64,000 nucleotides of DNA from an uncultured Microbulbifer sp. (GTDB lineage Bacteria; Pseudomonadota; Gammaproteobacteria; Pseudomonadales; Cellvibrionaceae). Made by a program: the position numbers and the translations under genes. Location of the stretch: NCBI RefSeq assembly GCF_947504145.1, contig NZ_CANNGQ010000002.1, forward strand, positions 496,001 through 560,000, in the 5' to 3' direction. The notes beneath the pieces were generated by a model, which was given only the letters and a program-made list of their open reading frames with translations, was not told the DNA's origin and made no database searches. Numbering within the stretch: the first letter of the stretch is position 1; each line of letters begins with the position of its first letter. This document shows, piece after piece, positions 35,387 through 44,475 of the stretch.

Positions 35387-36352
35387 TTAAACTTTCAAAA
35401 ATTCTTGAATCTGAATCTGAAACCCGTTGCGCAGGGCACTGTGTACACTGCGGCCTTTTGTCAGGCCCGCATCAGCGGCCCATTCCACCAACTGTTGTGG
35501 CGCAAACCCAAGCCACAAATCCCCGCAGGCATCCCGCGCCCAGTCCTGCCCGTGGTCGTGCAGCTCGGTAATCAACAACTGCCCACCGGACTTCAGGGAT
35601 TTCTGCAAATCGTGAAAAATCTGCGCAGGCTCCGGGGTGTGGTGCAACACCATATTCACCACAATGCAGTCCGCGCTCTCCGGGCGCGACGCCGCCGCGC
35701 GGGTGTCGTCGCAGACAAATTCGATATTCTGCAGGCCCTTCTCATCGGCGAAGGTCTCCGCTCGCTCCAGCATCGTCTTCGACAGATCCAGCGCCGTTAC
35801 CGTGCCAAAGCGGTTCGCCAGCTCCTGCAGAAACTCCCCCTCACCGGGACCCACTTCCAAAGCGTGACGCCCCGGTTTCAGCAGCTGTGCTACCTGCGGG
35901 CCGTAGACGCTATAACTGGCGATCAACTCCTGTTGCTCGCGGAAGCGGTTGCCGTAATCCGCGAAGAAACGGCGCGAGGCCTCGGCGCGCTCCAGCGCGA
36001 TCTGGGCCACGGTGGCCGCGCGGGAATCCGTCAGCGGCAGTTGATCCAGGCCGCTGAACAGCTGTTGCAGCAGCTCGCTGCCGGCGGTGCGGCGGTAGAA
36101 CAGGTTGTTGCCCTCGCGGCGCTTGCTCACCAGGCCCGCCTGGGCCAGCACCTTCAGGTGGTGCGACAGGGCCGGCTGGCGCAGTTCGAAGATGCGGCAC
36201 AGCTCCAGCACGCTATAGGAGTCCTGGCTCAGCAGGCGCAGTATCTCCAGCCGCAGCGGGTCGCCGGCGGCCTTTAAGGTCGCCGCCAGTTGCGGGATCA
36301 GATCGCCGGCGTCGTTTTGACGGGCGGCAGACGATTGGCTGGAGTCAAGCAT
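35387..36352 (-). CDS. sahR: ArsR-type regulator fused to a SAM-methyltransferase-like domain (SahR)
   Basis: 321 aa from ATG at 36352; a GTG at 36379 would put the operator inside the gene. Residues 22-88 are an ArsR winged helix ([27 protein letters not shown]); residues about 150-300 form a class I methyltransferase-like fold with motif I EVGPGEG (166-172). SahR proteins combine these parts, sense S-adenosylhomocysteine and repress SAM-cycle genes. The next genes are metK, ahcY and metF, which is the known SahR core regulon. No metal-binding cysteine motif of arsenic sensors is seen. Two operator-like palindromes lie upstream. Confidence 0.88.
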   Translation of the reverse strand: MLDSSQSSAARQNDAGDLIPQLAATLKAAGDPLRLEILRLLSQDSYSVLELCRIFELRQPALSHHLKVLAQAGLVSKRREGNNLFYRRTAGSELLQQLFSGLDQLPLTDSRAATVAQIALERAEASRRFFADYGNRFREQQELIASYSVYGPQVAQLLKPGRHALEVGPGEGEFLQELANRFGTVTALDLSKTMLERAETFADEKGLQNIEFVCDDTRAAASRPESADCIVVNMVLHHTPEPAQIFHDLQKSLKSGGQLLITELHDHGQDWARDACGDLWLGFAPQQLVEWAADAGLTKGRSVHSALRNGFQIQIQEFLKV

Positions 36353-36383
36353 GGCGCGGAGTCTAGCAGCGCTGCGCACCTAT

Positions 36384-36399
36384 ATCAAAATATTTTGAT
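36384..36399. promoter_or_regulatory. SahR operator candidate 1
   Basis: ATCAAAATATTTTGAT is a perfect 16-base palindrome, extended by near-symmetric acctat / ttaggt flanks to 36378-36405. It lies 32 bases upstream of the chosen sahR start, where an autorepressor would bind, and also faces tkt on the other side. Confidence 0.65.
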
Positions 36400-36407
36400 T
36401 TAGGTGC

Positions 36408-36423
36408 ATCGAAAAACTTTGAT
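36408..36423. promoter_or_regulatory. SahR operator candidate 2
   Basis: ATCGAAAAACTTTGAT shares the ATC-N10-GAT frame and AAA/TTT core of site 1 and is flanked by gc on both sides. Its centre is 24 bases from that of site 1, a little over two helical turns, which would allow two dimers on nearly the same face. Confidence 0.5.
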
Positions 36424-36674
36424 GCAGATGTAACTAGCGCCGGTTGGATGGGCTGGCAAGTGGCAGGATTGCGATTTGTTAGGAAAATGTTGCTGTCATC
36501 GGCAAAGAATTAAACCCGCGGCCTTTGCGCCCGGCGGGGGTTTACGGGAAAATACGCCCCCCGATTTGCCAGTCACAGACAACCGCTGGCAGCGCGGAAT
36601 CGCGGCAAGCTGGCCGTCAGAGCCGGGCCCGCAGCGCATCTGATGAACCGTAGATCCCAAACCGAGAGATCCCT
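36424..36674. other. Leader region upstream of tkt
   Basis: The sahR-tkt gap (36353-36674, 322 bases) holds the two operator-like palindromes at its left end and, in this part, an imperfect hairpin with arms aaacccgc (36512-36519) and gcgggggttt (36534-36543). The hairpin could be an attenuator or transcript-stabilising element for tkt. No gene is supported. Confidence 0.4.
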
Positions 36675-38675
36675 ATGTCTTCTACTCCGTCTCGCACAGA
36701 AAAGGCTAACGCCATTCGCGCCCTCGCCATGGACGCGGTCCAGAAAGCCAAAAGCGGCCACCCGGGCGCCCCAATGGGTATGGCAGATATCGCCGAAGTG
36801 CTGTGGAACGACTATCTGAAACACAATCCGGCCAACCCCGAGTGGGCGGACCGCGACCGCTTCGTGCTGTCCAATGGCCACGGTTCCATGCTGCTGTATT
36901 CGCTGCTGCACCTCACAGGCTACGACCTGTCCATCCACGAGCTGCAGAACTTCCGCCAGTTGCACTCCAAGACCCCGGGCCACCCGGAATATGGCTACGC
37001 CCCGGGTGTTGAAACCACCACCGGCCCCCTTGGGCAGGGCATCACCAACGCCGTGGGCTTCGCCCTGGCCGAGAAAGTCCTCGCCGCCCAGTTCAACCGC
37101 GAAGGCTACGAGCTGGTTGACCACAACACCTACTGCTTCCTGGGTGACGGCTGCCTGATGGAAGGCATCTCCCACGAAGCCTGCTCCCTGGCCGGCACCC
37201 TGGGCCTCGGCAAGCTGATCGCCTTCTACGACGACAACGGCATCTCCATCGACGGTGAAGTGGAAGGCTGGTTCACCGACGACACGCCCAAGCGCTTCGA
37301 ATCCTACGGCTGGCACGTGATTGCCAACGTCGACGGCCACGATCCGGCCGCGGTCAAAGCCGCCATCGAAGAAGCCCGTGCGGAAACCAGCAAGCCCACC
37401 ATCATCTGTTGCAAAACCGTGATCGGTTTTGGCTCCCCCAACAAGCAGGGCCGCGAAGAGTGCCACGGCGCTCCGCTGGGTGACGAAGAGATCGCACTGG
37501 TACGCGAAACCCTCGGCTGGAAACACGAGCCGTTTGTCATTCCCGAAGACCTGTACCACGCCTGGGACGGTCGCGCCAAAGGCGCCGAGCAGGAAGACGA
37601 GTGGAACGACATCTTCGAAGACTACAAAGAAGCCCACCCGGAACTGGCGGAAGAATTTGTGCGCCGCATGAAGGGCGACCTGCCCGCGGACTTCCTCGCC
37701 AAAGCCGACGAATACATCAAACAGTGCCAGGCCGACGGCGAGAAAATTGCCTCCCGCAAAGCCAGCCAGAACAGCCTCAATGCCTACGGCCCGCTGCTGC
37801 CGGAATTCCTCGGTGGCTCTGCCGACCTCGCCGGCTCCAACCTCACCATCTGGTCCGGCTCCAAAGGTGTTTCCGCAGACGACGCATCCGGCAACTACCT
37901 CTACTACGGCGTGCGCGAATTCGGCATGAGCGCCATCATGAACGGCATCGCCCTGCACGGCGGCTTCGTGCCTTACGGCGCGACCTTCCTGATGTTCATG
38001 GAATACGCCCGCAACGCCGTGCGCATGGCCGCGTTGATGAAGCAGAAAGTCATCTTCGTCTATACCCACGACTCCATCGGCCTCGGCGAAGACGGCCCTA
38101 CCCACCAGCCGGTCGAGCAGCTCACCGCCCTGCGTTCCACCCCGAATCTGCAGACCTGGCGCCCCTGTGACGCCACCGAATCCGCCGTGAGCTGGAAAAT
38201 GGCCGTATCCCGTAGCGACGGCCCCAGCGCCCTCATCTTCAGCCGCCAGGGCCTCGCACCACAGGCGCGCACCGATGAGCAGCTGGCCAACGTCGAGAAG
38301 GGTGGATACATCCTGCGCGACTGCGATGGCGAACCCGAAGCCATCATCATCGCCACCGGCTCCGAAGTGGAACTCGCCACCGCCGCCGCCGAACAACTGT
38401 CCGGCCGCAAAGTGCGCGTGGTTTCCATGCCGTGCGCCGAAGCCTTCTCTGCACAGAATGCCGACTACCGCGAATCCGTGCTGCCTTCCAGCGTGCGCGC
38501 CCGCGTCGCCGTGGAAGCCTGCCACAAGGACTACTGGTACAAGTTCGTCGGCTTCGACGGCGCCATCATCGGCATGGACACCTTCGGTGAATCTGCGCCC
38601 GCGGGCGATTTGATGAAGCACTTCGGCATCACTGCTGAGAAGGTTGTGGAAGCGGTTGAAGGACTGCTGAAGTAA
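36675..38675 (+). CDS. tkt: Transketolase
   Basis: Thiamine-diphosphate enzyme of the pentose phosphate pathway. 666 aa, standard length. Visible are [16 protein letters not shown] near the N-terminus, the ThDP/metal motif GDGCLMEG (about residues 155-162) with [11 protein letters not shown] following, and the pyrimidine-domain ThDP site with [13 protein letters not shown] (about 473-485). ATG at 36675 follows GAGATCCCT. It is divergent from sahR and followed by epd, as in the Pseudomonas metK/tkt region (remembered synteny). Confidence 0.97.
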   Translation: MSSTPSRTEKANAIRALAMDAVQKAKSGHPGAPMGMADIAEVLWNDYLKHNPANPEWADRDRFVLSNGHGSMLLYSLLHLTGYDLSIHELQNFRQLHSKTPGHPEYGYAPGVETTTGPLGQGITNAVGFALAEKVLAAQFNREGYELVDHNTYCFLGDGCLMEGISHEACSLAGTLGLGKLIAFYDDNGISIDGEVEGWFTDDTPKRFESYGWHVIANVDGHDPAAVKAAIEEARAETSKPTIICCKTVIGFGSPNKQGREECHGAPLGDEEIALVRETLGWKHEPFVIPEDLYHAWDGRAKGAEQEDEWNDIFEDYKEAHPELAEEFVRRMKGDLPADFLAKADEYIKQCQADGEKIASRKASQNSLNAYGPLLPEFLGGSADLAGSNLTIWSGSKGVSADDASGNYLYYGVREFGMSAIMNGIALHGGFVPYGATFLMFMEYARNAVRMAALMKQKVIFVYTHDSIGLGEDGPTHQPVEQLTALRSTPNLQTWRPCDATESAVSWKMAVSRSDGPSALIFSRQGLAPQARTDEQLANVEKGGYILRDCDGEPEAIIIATGSEVELATAAAEQLSGRKVRVVSMPCAEAFSAQNADYRESVLPSSVRARVAVEACHKDYWYKFVGFDGAIIGMDTFGESAPAGDLMKHFGITAEKVVEAVEGLLK

Positions 38676-38726
38676 AAAAGCTCTGACTGCAAAAGCTCCT
38701 AGCGGAGCATTGCAGCCAGAATTGCA

Positions 38727-38837
38727 GGCCGGGTGCCGGGTACGGGTTTTCAGGAGCGTCGCAAACAGGATGTTTGCGCCGCAGCGCCCAGGGATGGGTT
38801 TACAGCGGTCCTGAAAACCCGTACCCGGCACCCGGCC
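38727..38837. repeat. MITE-like element: perfect 29-bp inverted repeats around a 53-bp core
   Basis: The left arm 38727-38755 (starts ggccgggtgcc) and the right arm 38809-38837 (ends ggcacccggcc) are exact reverse complements. The core holds a smaller hairpin, cgcaaac / gtttgcg. The element sits between tkt and epd, upstream of the epd ribosome-binding site. No target-site duplication is obvious. It could be a non-autonomous repeat or a transcript-processing structure. Confidence 0.85.
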
Positions 38838-38893
38838 GCCACCGCACTGGAAAAGAATCAAACCGAGGGTGGTGGATCAAGCCCGAGGTACGC

Positions 38894-39910
38894 ATGTCCA
38901 ACCCAATAAGACTCGCCATCAACGGCTACGGCCGCATCGGACGCTCTGTCTTGAGAGCCCTGTACGAATCCAACCTGCGCGACCAACTGCAGATCGTCGC
39001 CATCAACGAACTGGCCGACTGCGCCACCATCGCCCACCTCACCAAATACGACACCGTCCACGGCCGCTTTCACGGCAACGTCGAAGTGCACAACGAAATT
39101 CTGCACATCAACAATGACCAGATCGCCGTAACCCATCACCGTGAACTCGAAGACCTCGACTGGCACAAAACCCAGGTCGACATCGTTCTCGAATGCACCG
39201 GCAGCTTCACCGAACGCGAGCGCGCTGAACTGCATTTGAAGGCTGGAGCTAAAAAAGTTGTCTTCTCCCAGCCCGCCACCAGCGACGTCGACGCCACCAT
39301 CGTCTACGGCGTCAACGACACCGCCCTGACCGGCAATGAAACCATCATCTCCGCCGCCTCCTGCACCACCAACTGCAGCATCCCCGTAATAGCGGCCCTA
39401 GAGAATGCCTTCGGCATCGAAGCCGGCGTCATCACCACCATCCACTCCGCAATGAACGACCAACCGGTAAACGACGCCTACCACCATACCGACCTGCGCA
39501 AAACCCGCTCCGCCATCTGCTCCATCATCCCGGTGGATACCGGGCTCGCCCGCGGTATCGAGCGTATACTCCCCGACATGGCCGGCAAATTTGAAGCCCA
39601 GGCCATGCGCGTACCCACCATCAACGTCTCCGCCATCGACCTCTCCGTGCAGCTGAAAAGGCCCGTCACCCAGGCAGAGGTCAACTCCGTTCTCAAAGCG
39701 GCTGCGGAAAGCCGGTTCTCCGGCGTACTCGGCTACAGCGAAGAACCCCTCGCCTCCTGCGACTACAACCACGACCCCCGCTCCGGCATCGTCGACGCCA
39801 GCCAGACTCGCGTCGCCGGTAACAAACTGGTCAAGGTATTGATCTGGTTCGACAACGAATGGGGTTTTGCCAACCGGATGCTCGACGTTACGCGTCAGTT
39901 GCATAACTAA
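38894..39910 (+). CDS. epd: Erythrose-4-phosphate dehydrogenase
   Basis: GAPDH-fold NAD enzyme making 4-phosphoerythronate for pyridoxal phosphate synthesis. 338 aa from ATG at 38894 (GAGG upstream). NAD-binding [18 protein letters not shown] at the N-terminus, catalytic Cys157 in ASCTTNC and His184 in [10 protein letters not shown]. The phrases [16 protein letters not shown] and SIIPVDT are closer to Epd than to glycolytic GapA. It follows tkt, and in related genomes pgk comes next; here pgk is about 19.6 kb away. A weak possibility remains that it serves as glycolytic GAPDH. Confidence 0.9.
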   Translation: MSNPIRLAINGYGRIGRSVLRALYESNLRDQLQIVAINELADCATIAHLTKYDTVHGRFHGNVEVHNEILHINNDQIAVTHHRELEDLDWHKTQVDIVLECTGSFTERERAELHLKAGAKKVVFSQPATSDVDATIVYGVNDTALTGNETIISAASCTTNCSIPVIAALENAFGIEAGVITTIHSAMNDQPVNDAYHHTDLRKTRSAICSIIPVDTGLARGIERILPDMAGKFEAQAMRVPTINVSAIDLSVQLKRPVTQAEVNSVLKAAAESRFSGVLGYSEEPLASCDYNHDPRSGIVDASQTRVAGNKLVKVLIWFDNEWGFANRMLDVTRQLHN

Positions 39911-40066
39911 ATTAGCCCCAGTCTCAATCTGACCCTCCTTTGCACCATTATTGGTCTTACCAATACCCTAAATCTTGCGGGCAAAACCTGTACTCCCGAA
40001 AGGCTTCGGTATATAACTATTCGGCTATTTTTTACCCATAACAATAATTGTCTGTACGGGGATGAT

Positions 40067-41650
40067 GTGAAAAAGATGACTGCAGTATTGAGGATGTCGG
40101 CGGTATGCCTGCTTGCCACTTTGTTGGCGGCTTGTGGTGGTGGCTCAAGTGGTGGACCGGGTGGGAACGACGGTCCAGTGACTCAAGAAAAGCTGGAACA
40201 GGCTGCTCTTGTGTTTGAGCATGCCGAAGTGGAGTACTACCTCTATGGTGAGATCGGTGAAAATACTCCGACTGGCGGCTCGGGGGAAGGGGCGTTGACT
40301 TTCGGGTCCACTGACGAGAATGTCGCTACGGTGGATACCGCTTCCGGCGAAGTCACCGTGATTGCTGCCGGAGTCACAACAATCGAAGTGACTAAAGCTG
40401 CGGACGATACCTATAAAGAGGCCGCGGCAGAATATCAACTTACGGTCGTAGGGCCGCCAAGTGAATTGGAGGTTGATATTGGCACGCTGGATTCGCAACT
40501 CTCAATCAGCGGGTATTTCACGCCCACCGATTTCTACCGGTATACCAACAGCGACTGCGATATCGAAAGCTACGCAGTATGTACCTTCGGCAACCTTACA
40601 GTGGTCGAGGCAGAAGGCCAGTTGCCCGTTGAAGACGACTATATCGCTATTGATACTCCGGCTTATATTCAACTGAGTAAGGAAGGATTGCGCAGTGAAC
40701 CGGTAAGAGTCAGTGCTGAGCGCCCCCCATTTGTTCGCAGAAGGGGCGCAGCGATGATCAGTTTTAATGGCAAGCTGTTTGTTATTGGTGGCCAGGATAA
40801 TAGTGCTGGCGAATCAGGTAACGACACCTATTCCTATAACGATATCTGGTCCTCTGTAGATGGCGTAAGCTGGGAACTTGAAGCAGAAAATGCAGGATTT
40901 TCTGCGAGAGCGTTTCACCAGATTGTTGAATTTCAAGGCTCTCTGTACCTGATTGGCGGTGAAGAGAGTCTTGGCACCGGTGGCGCAAGCTGGTGGCATC
41001 GGGATGTATGGAAATCGGATGACGGCATTGCCTGGACCAAGGTTGTCGAGGAAGGCCCATTCAATACAGAAGGGCAGAGTATTGTTTTTGACAATAAGAT
41101 CTGGGTGATCGGCGATAGCGCTTTTTCTGGCGAGTCAAAAGTTTACTCTTCCACGGATGGGGTAGCCTGGGATTTGGAGCTGACCGAGTCTCCATTTGGC
41201 TCAAGAGAGCAGATGGCAGTGTTTGCGTGGCAAGGGAAGCTGTTTGTTACCGGAGGCATGGGGTCTACTGGATCTGACGATCTTCTCAACGATGTCTGGT
41301 CCAGCCCGGACGGCCGGGTCTGGACACAAGAAACCACTGATGCAGGCTATGAAGCCCGTGTCGGGATGAGTGTTGCTCCTGTTGGAGACAAGCTGGTGAT
41401 GGTCGGGGGCCATTCGTTTTCTGATGGGCACAATTCTGTGTACGAATCATCAGACGGTGTAACCTGGACATTGCTGGTTGCAGAGCCCTTTAAAAGGATG
41501 AATCAGACTCACTCTCTCGCCGTCCATACTGAAAAACTTTGGGTTTATTCTGGTTTGGTTGATGATTATGTCTGGTTCTCGGAAGACGGTGAAAGCTGGA
41601 AAGCCCCAGCGCGTTTCCCGCTGCAATGGCAGGTGATTCCTCAGGATTAA
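40067..41650 (+). CDS. Lipoprotein with Ig-like domain and six-bladed Kelch/Asp-box-like propeller
   Basis: 527 aa from GTG at 40067. The lipobox LLAA-Cys23 is followed by a Gly/Ser-rich linker. Residues about 45-135 look like a bacterial Ig-like (Big) domain (ALTFGSTDENVATVD, VTVIAAGVTTIEV). From about 225 to the end are six repeats, each with a Kelch-like strand (LFVIGGQ, LYLIGGE, LFVTGGM) and a turn of the form S-x-D-G-x-x-W (SVDGVSW, SDDGIAW, STDGVAW, SPDGRVW, SSDGVTW, SEDGESW). This predicts a six-bladed beta-propeller on the cell surface or outer-membrane inner face. Ligand unknown. Confidence 0.82.
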   Translation: MKKMTAVLRMSAVCLLATLLAACGGGSSGGPGGNDGPVTQEKLEQAALVFEHAEVEYYLYGEIGENTPTGGSGEGALTFGSTDENVATVDTASGEVTVIAAGVTTIEVTKAADDTYKEAAAEYQLTVVGPPSELEVDIGTLDSQLSISGYFTPTDFYRYTNSDCDIESYAVCTFGNLTVVEAEGQLPVEDDYIAIDTPAYIQLSKEGLRSEPVRVSAERPPFVRRRGAAMISFNGKLFVIGGQDNSAGESGNDTYSYNDIWSSVDGVSWELEAENAGFSARAFHQIVEFQGSLYLIGGEESLGTGGASWWHRDVWKSDDGIAWTKVVEEGPFNTEGQSIVFDNKIWVIGDSAFSGESKVYSSTDGVAWDLELTESPFGSREQMAVFAWQGKLFVTGGMGSTGSDDLLNDVWSSPDGRVWTQETTDAGYEARVGMSVAPVGDKLVMVGGHSFSDGHNSVYESSDGVTWTLLVAEPFKRMNQTHSLAVHTEKLWVYSGLVDDYVWFSEDGESWKAPARFPLQWQVIPQD

Positions 41651-41676
41651 ATGCCATTTCTTTTCTAGGCTTCGAT

Positions 41677-41707
41677 CAAAAAAGCACGGCCTCGCCGTGC
41701 TTTTTTG
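41677..41707. terminator. Terminator after the propeller lipoprotein gene
   Basis: Stem gcacggc with a three-base loop, six A before and six T after. It begins 27 bases after the stop at 41650 and reaches the left edge of the DTW reading frame, which supports a downstream start for that gene. Confidence 0.9.
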
Positions 41708-41746
41708 GTTATGCCATTACGCTCAGGAATCCGTAGTAGAACGCAT

Positions 41747-42232
41747 GTGAAAATAGTCCTGCTTACTCACGAAAGGGAGGTAGAACGGCCGACGAATACC
41801 GGCGTCCTGGCGCTGGCCGGAGGGCGTGGCGGTTTGGTCGAGCGCCGGGTCTGGAGTCGTGTAGCCCCTGACCAATCTCTAGCTCAGATGCTGGAGGGTA
41901 ATAACGTAGGCCTTCTCTACCCACTTTCTGAGTCAAGTGAGAGTGACGGTACTGAAGTCGTGCCTATAGAAACCTGTGAACAGTTTGTCTTGCTGGACGC
42001 GACCTGGCAGGAAGCGCGCAAGATGTATAACCGCACTGCCTATCTGCAAAAGGCTCCACGAATCGATCTGGCTCCGTCGCAGGCCTCCCGGTTTCGCCTG
42101 CGACGAAACCAGAAATCTACCGGGTTGTGCACGGTGGAATGTGTGATCGAAATACTGCGTTGCAAAGGTCGGGGAGAGCTTGCCAGCGATATGGAACGGG
42201 CGTTCCTCGCGTTCAATGAGCAGTCAAACTGA
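41747..42232 (+). CDS. DTW-domain protein (tRNA acp3U-transferase family), short form
   Basis: 161 aa from a GTG at 41747; an ATG at 41711 would add 12 residues. DTW proteins such as TapT attach an aminocarboxypropyl group from SAM to tRNA uridine. The block LLDATWQEARKMY (about residues 83-95) is the DTW-like signature, preceded by VLLTHEREVERPTNTG near the start and followed by RNQKSTGLCTVECVIE. The N-terminal zinc-binding CxxC region of E. coli TapT is missing, as in other short family members. Immediately before a convergent minus-strand protease gene. Confidence 0.8.
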   Translation: MKIVLLTHEREVERPTNTGVLALAGGRGGLVERRVWSRVAPDQSLAQMLEGNNVGLLYPLSESSESDGTEVVPIETCEQFVLLDATWQEARKMYNRTAYLQKAPRIDLAPSQASRFRLRRNQKSTGLCTVECVIEILRCKGRGELASDMERAFLAFNEQSN

Positions 42233-42261
42233 AGTGGCGCTCGTACCTGGCCACTACATCA

Positions 42262-43569
42262 TTATCCGCGCTTTACTCCACAGGACCCCAGACGCATCTT
42301 GTAGGGTTGAAACTGATCCAGAAAAGTCGCGTACTCCGCGCGAAAACTGCTGCAGGATTGCGTTGCGTCATCCGATGTACCACAGCATCGGATAATCTCG
42401 CTCAGCGCTCTTTGTGATACTTCGTCAAAGGCGTCCGAATGCCCCGCGCCGTACATGATGCTGTCGGGCCAGGACTTTGCCGGTCGCCAGGAATTATTCC
42501 CGTAGGCGCCGCCGTAATAGCAGCCGGTACCTTCCAGGCAATCAAGACCGATATCCTCTGTGCCCCAGGCCGGTGTGCACTGAGAGCCAAAGTAATCATC
42601 CTCTTTTTCGTCTGACCAGCTGCAACAGGCCACAGTACCGCCATCGGCGGTTGTACATTCACCGGATTCAGTGCGGTTGTGGCTTATACAGGCATCCCTG
42701 CTTTCGAAAGTGTTGCAGGCAGCACTCGCGGAAAGCGTGTATTCGGAGGCGGGCTTGAAGCTGTTGCACCACTTGGCGCAACCGGGGCCATCGAGATTGT
42801 GCCATTCCCGCGAGAGATCGCTGGGCCAGCCGGTAACGGCAGAGCCATCGGCATTGGTGCCTCCGTCGTACAGGTCGGCGAGACCGAAATTGTGTCCGAC
42901 CTCGTGCACAACCAGGTTACGCAGGTTGAACAATGCAGTGTCCGCATCGGGCCAGCGGCCATCGCTACCGAAATAAATCACTTCACCCCCGGAGGCGCCG
43001 TAGCCGGTATCCGCGATCACCACCTTGATAACACCGTGGATATCGTCCACCTCGCACTGTTGCAGAAAGGCCTCATTGACCTTGTTGTTGTCGCAGGCGA
43101 AGGAGGCACCGCTGTTGTTGCCGGTGGCTTCACATCCAAGTTCCTTCGCGTTGGACAGAGCGAGCCGAAAAAAAGCAAAGTTAGGCTCGTAATCCTTGAG
43201 TGGCGCGAGCTCTCGGAACTGGTTGTGAATCGCGTCTTCGACAATTTCATCGAAATAAGGCGCATCTTCCAGATTGGCGAACAGCAGTTTGAACTCGGCA
43301 GTTTCACTGCCGGCGATCAGGGGGCAATCGGGAGTGGCACTGACGCGTGCGTATTCACCTGGCTGGACAGAGACTAGTGATCCAGGCGGTGCCGTTGACG
43401 TATCAGATGAGGCATCTGAGCCATTCTTCGACCCCCCGGGAGCGCTGGCGGGTGGTGGGACCTGAGGGAGTTCGGCTTCCTCACTGGCATTACTGCCTCC
43501 GCCGCCACAGCCGACCGCGAAGGAGAGGATGAACCACAGGCTCGATAGCCAGAAAGTACGGAAGCGCAT
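42262..43569 (-). CDS. Zinc metalloprotease lipoprotein (M6-like zincin), unknown substrate
   Basis: 435 aa from ATG at 43569. Lipobox FAVG-Cys21, then a Gly/Ser/Pro/Ala-rich linker. The zinc site HEVGHNFGLADLYDGG (about residue 222) has the HExxHxxGxxD pattern of metzincin-like enzymes and resembles M6 peptidases (HExGHxLGLPDLYD). About 20 cysteines, many in the region after the zinc site, suggest a disulfide-stabilised exported domain. Earlier in-frame starts at 43611 and 43641 would lengthen the n-region without benefit. No Shine-Dalgarno is clear. Convergent with the DTW gene. Confidence 0.75.
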   Translation of the reverse strand: MRFRTFWLSSLWFILSFAVGCGGGGSNASEEAELPQVPPPASAPGGSKNGSDASSDTSTAPPGSLVSVQPGEYARVSATPDCPLIAGSETAEFKLLFANLEDAPYFDEIVEDAIHNQFRELAPLKDYEPNFAFFRLALSNAKELGCEATGNNSGASFACDNNKVNEAFLQQCEVDDIHGVIKVVIADTGYGASGGEVIYFGSDGRWPDADTALFNLRNLVVHEVGHNFGLADLYDGGTNADGSAVTGWPSDLSREWHNLDGPGCAKWCNSFKPASEYTLSASAACNTFESRDACISHNRTESGECTTADGGTVACCSWSDEKEDDYFGSQCTPAWGTEDIGLDCLEGTGCYYGGAYGNNSWRPAKSWPDSIMYGAGHSDAFDEVSQRALSEIIRCCGTSDDATQSCSSFRAEYATFLDQFQPYKMRLGSCGVKRG

Positions 43570-43832
43570 CTTTATAGGATTGAGGTTGTCTAATCGTGGA
43601 CTCTTGGTCATAGTCCACTGGTTATTGATATAAGAGCTCAATCCTTCGCGCGTCTGTTTCCGGAGCCCCAGTGTCCCTTTCCGGTCAGATTTGTTTTGAC
43701 GTAAAAGTGCGTGATTCTACGGTTAAGAATTGATCGTTTCCACCGATTAAGTCCGACCGCCTTGCGTGAATGATTAGTCAGTTTTTAGCCCGGTTCATAC
43801 CCCAAAAAACCGGAAAAATATGGAGACATGTG

Positions 43833-44351
43833 ATGAGAAAAGTATTCTTGATGTGCGCCCTATTGGCGATTGTATTGCCCGCATCTGCCCTGGAAGTGGG
43901 CGACAAGGCCCCGGAGTTCTCTCTGCAGGCCTCCGATGGCAAGACGTATACGCTGTCCGACTTCAAGGGTAAGCAGGCGGTGGCGATTGCGTGGTATCCA
44001 AAGGCCTTTACCAAGGGCTGCACCATCGAGTGCAAATCCCTGGCGGAAAATGGCCACCTGATCCGGGAATACGATGTAGCCTACTTTATGGCCAGTACTG
44101 ATGAAGTGGAAGACAACAGCAAGTTTGCCGAGGAGATGAAGGCGGACTTCCCCTTGCTGAGTGACCCCACGGGTGAAGTTGCCGAAGCCTATGATGTGAA
44201 AATGCCCGTATTGAACATGGCCAAGCGAGTGACCATCTATATCGGTAAGGATGGTGACGTTCTGAAAATTGACCGCGATATCAAGCCGGCGACAAGTGCT
44301 GAGGATATGGCTGTGACGCTGGGCGAGCTCGGGGTTGCTAAAAACGACTGA
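43833..44351 (+). CDS. Exported peroxiredoxin (AhpC/TSA-Bcp type)
   Basis: 172 aa from ATG at 43833, with GGAG eight bases upstream. A Sec signal peptide (LMCALLAIVLPASA, cleavage before Leu-Glu-Val) places it in the periplasm. Thioredoxin fold with APEFSLQASDGK and AWYPKAFTKGCTIECKS: the peroxidatic cysteine is the first Cys, and a second Cys follows after three residues rather than four as in Bcp. Reduces peroxides with thiol donors. Stand-alone gene. The variant spacing occurs in a recognisable subgroup, so it is probably functional. Confidence 0.87.
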   Translation: MRKVFLMCALLAIVLPASALEVGDKAPEFSLQASDGKTYTLSDFKGKQAVAIAWYPKAFTKGCTIECKSLAENGHLIREYDVAYFMASTDEVEDNSKFAEEMKADFPLLSDPTGEVAEAYDVKMPVLNMAKRVTIYIGKDGDVLKIDRDIKPATSAEDMAVTLGELGVAKND

Positions 44352-44367
44352 GGGAGGCCGCCGCTAT

Positions 44368-44391
44368 AAAAAAAGGCCGCGCTTGCGGCCT
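44368..44391 (-). terminator. Terminator of the DUF2884 gene
   Basis: Stem ggccgc / gcggcc with a four-base loop. On the minus strand it is followed by seven T, so it ends transcription coming from 45303 to 44476; on the plus strand the T-run is missing. Confidence 0.75.
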
Positions 44392-44475
44392 AACACTGGG
44401 GGGCTTTCCCGGACTGCCGGGAAACTCTAAATTCCGATTGGAGGCCTGGAAGTGCATTGCCTCCGAAAACATTTT

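Noticed and set aside
34029-35390. Plus-strand open frame of 453 codons opposite metK
   Set aside because: Gly/His/Val-rich antisense translation beginning in the inverted repeat; metK is unmistakable on the other strand.
36573-38861. Very long minus-strand open frame opposite tkt
   Set aside because: Pure antisense of a highly conserved transketolase; low-complexity Gly/Val/Phe-rich translation, no domain. High GC keeps the frame open.
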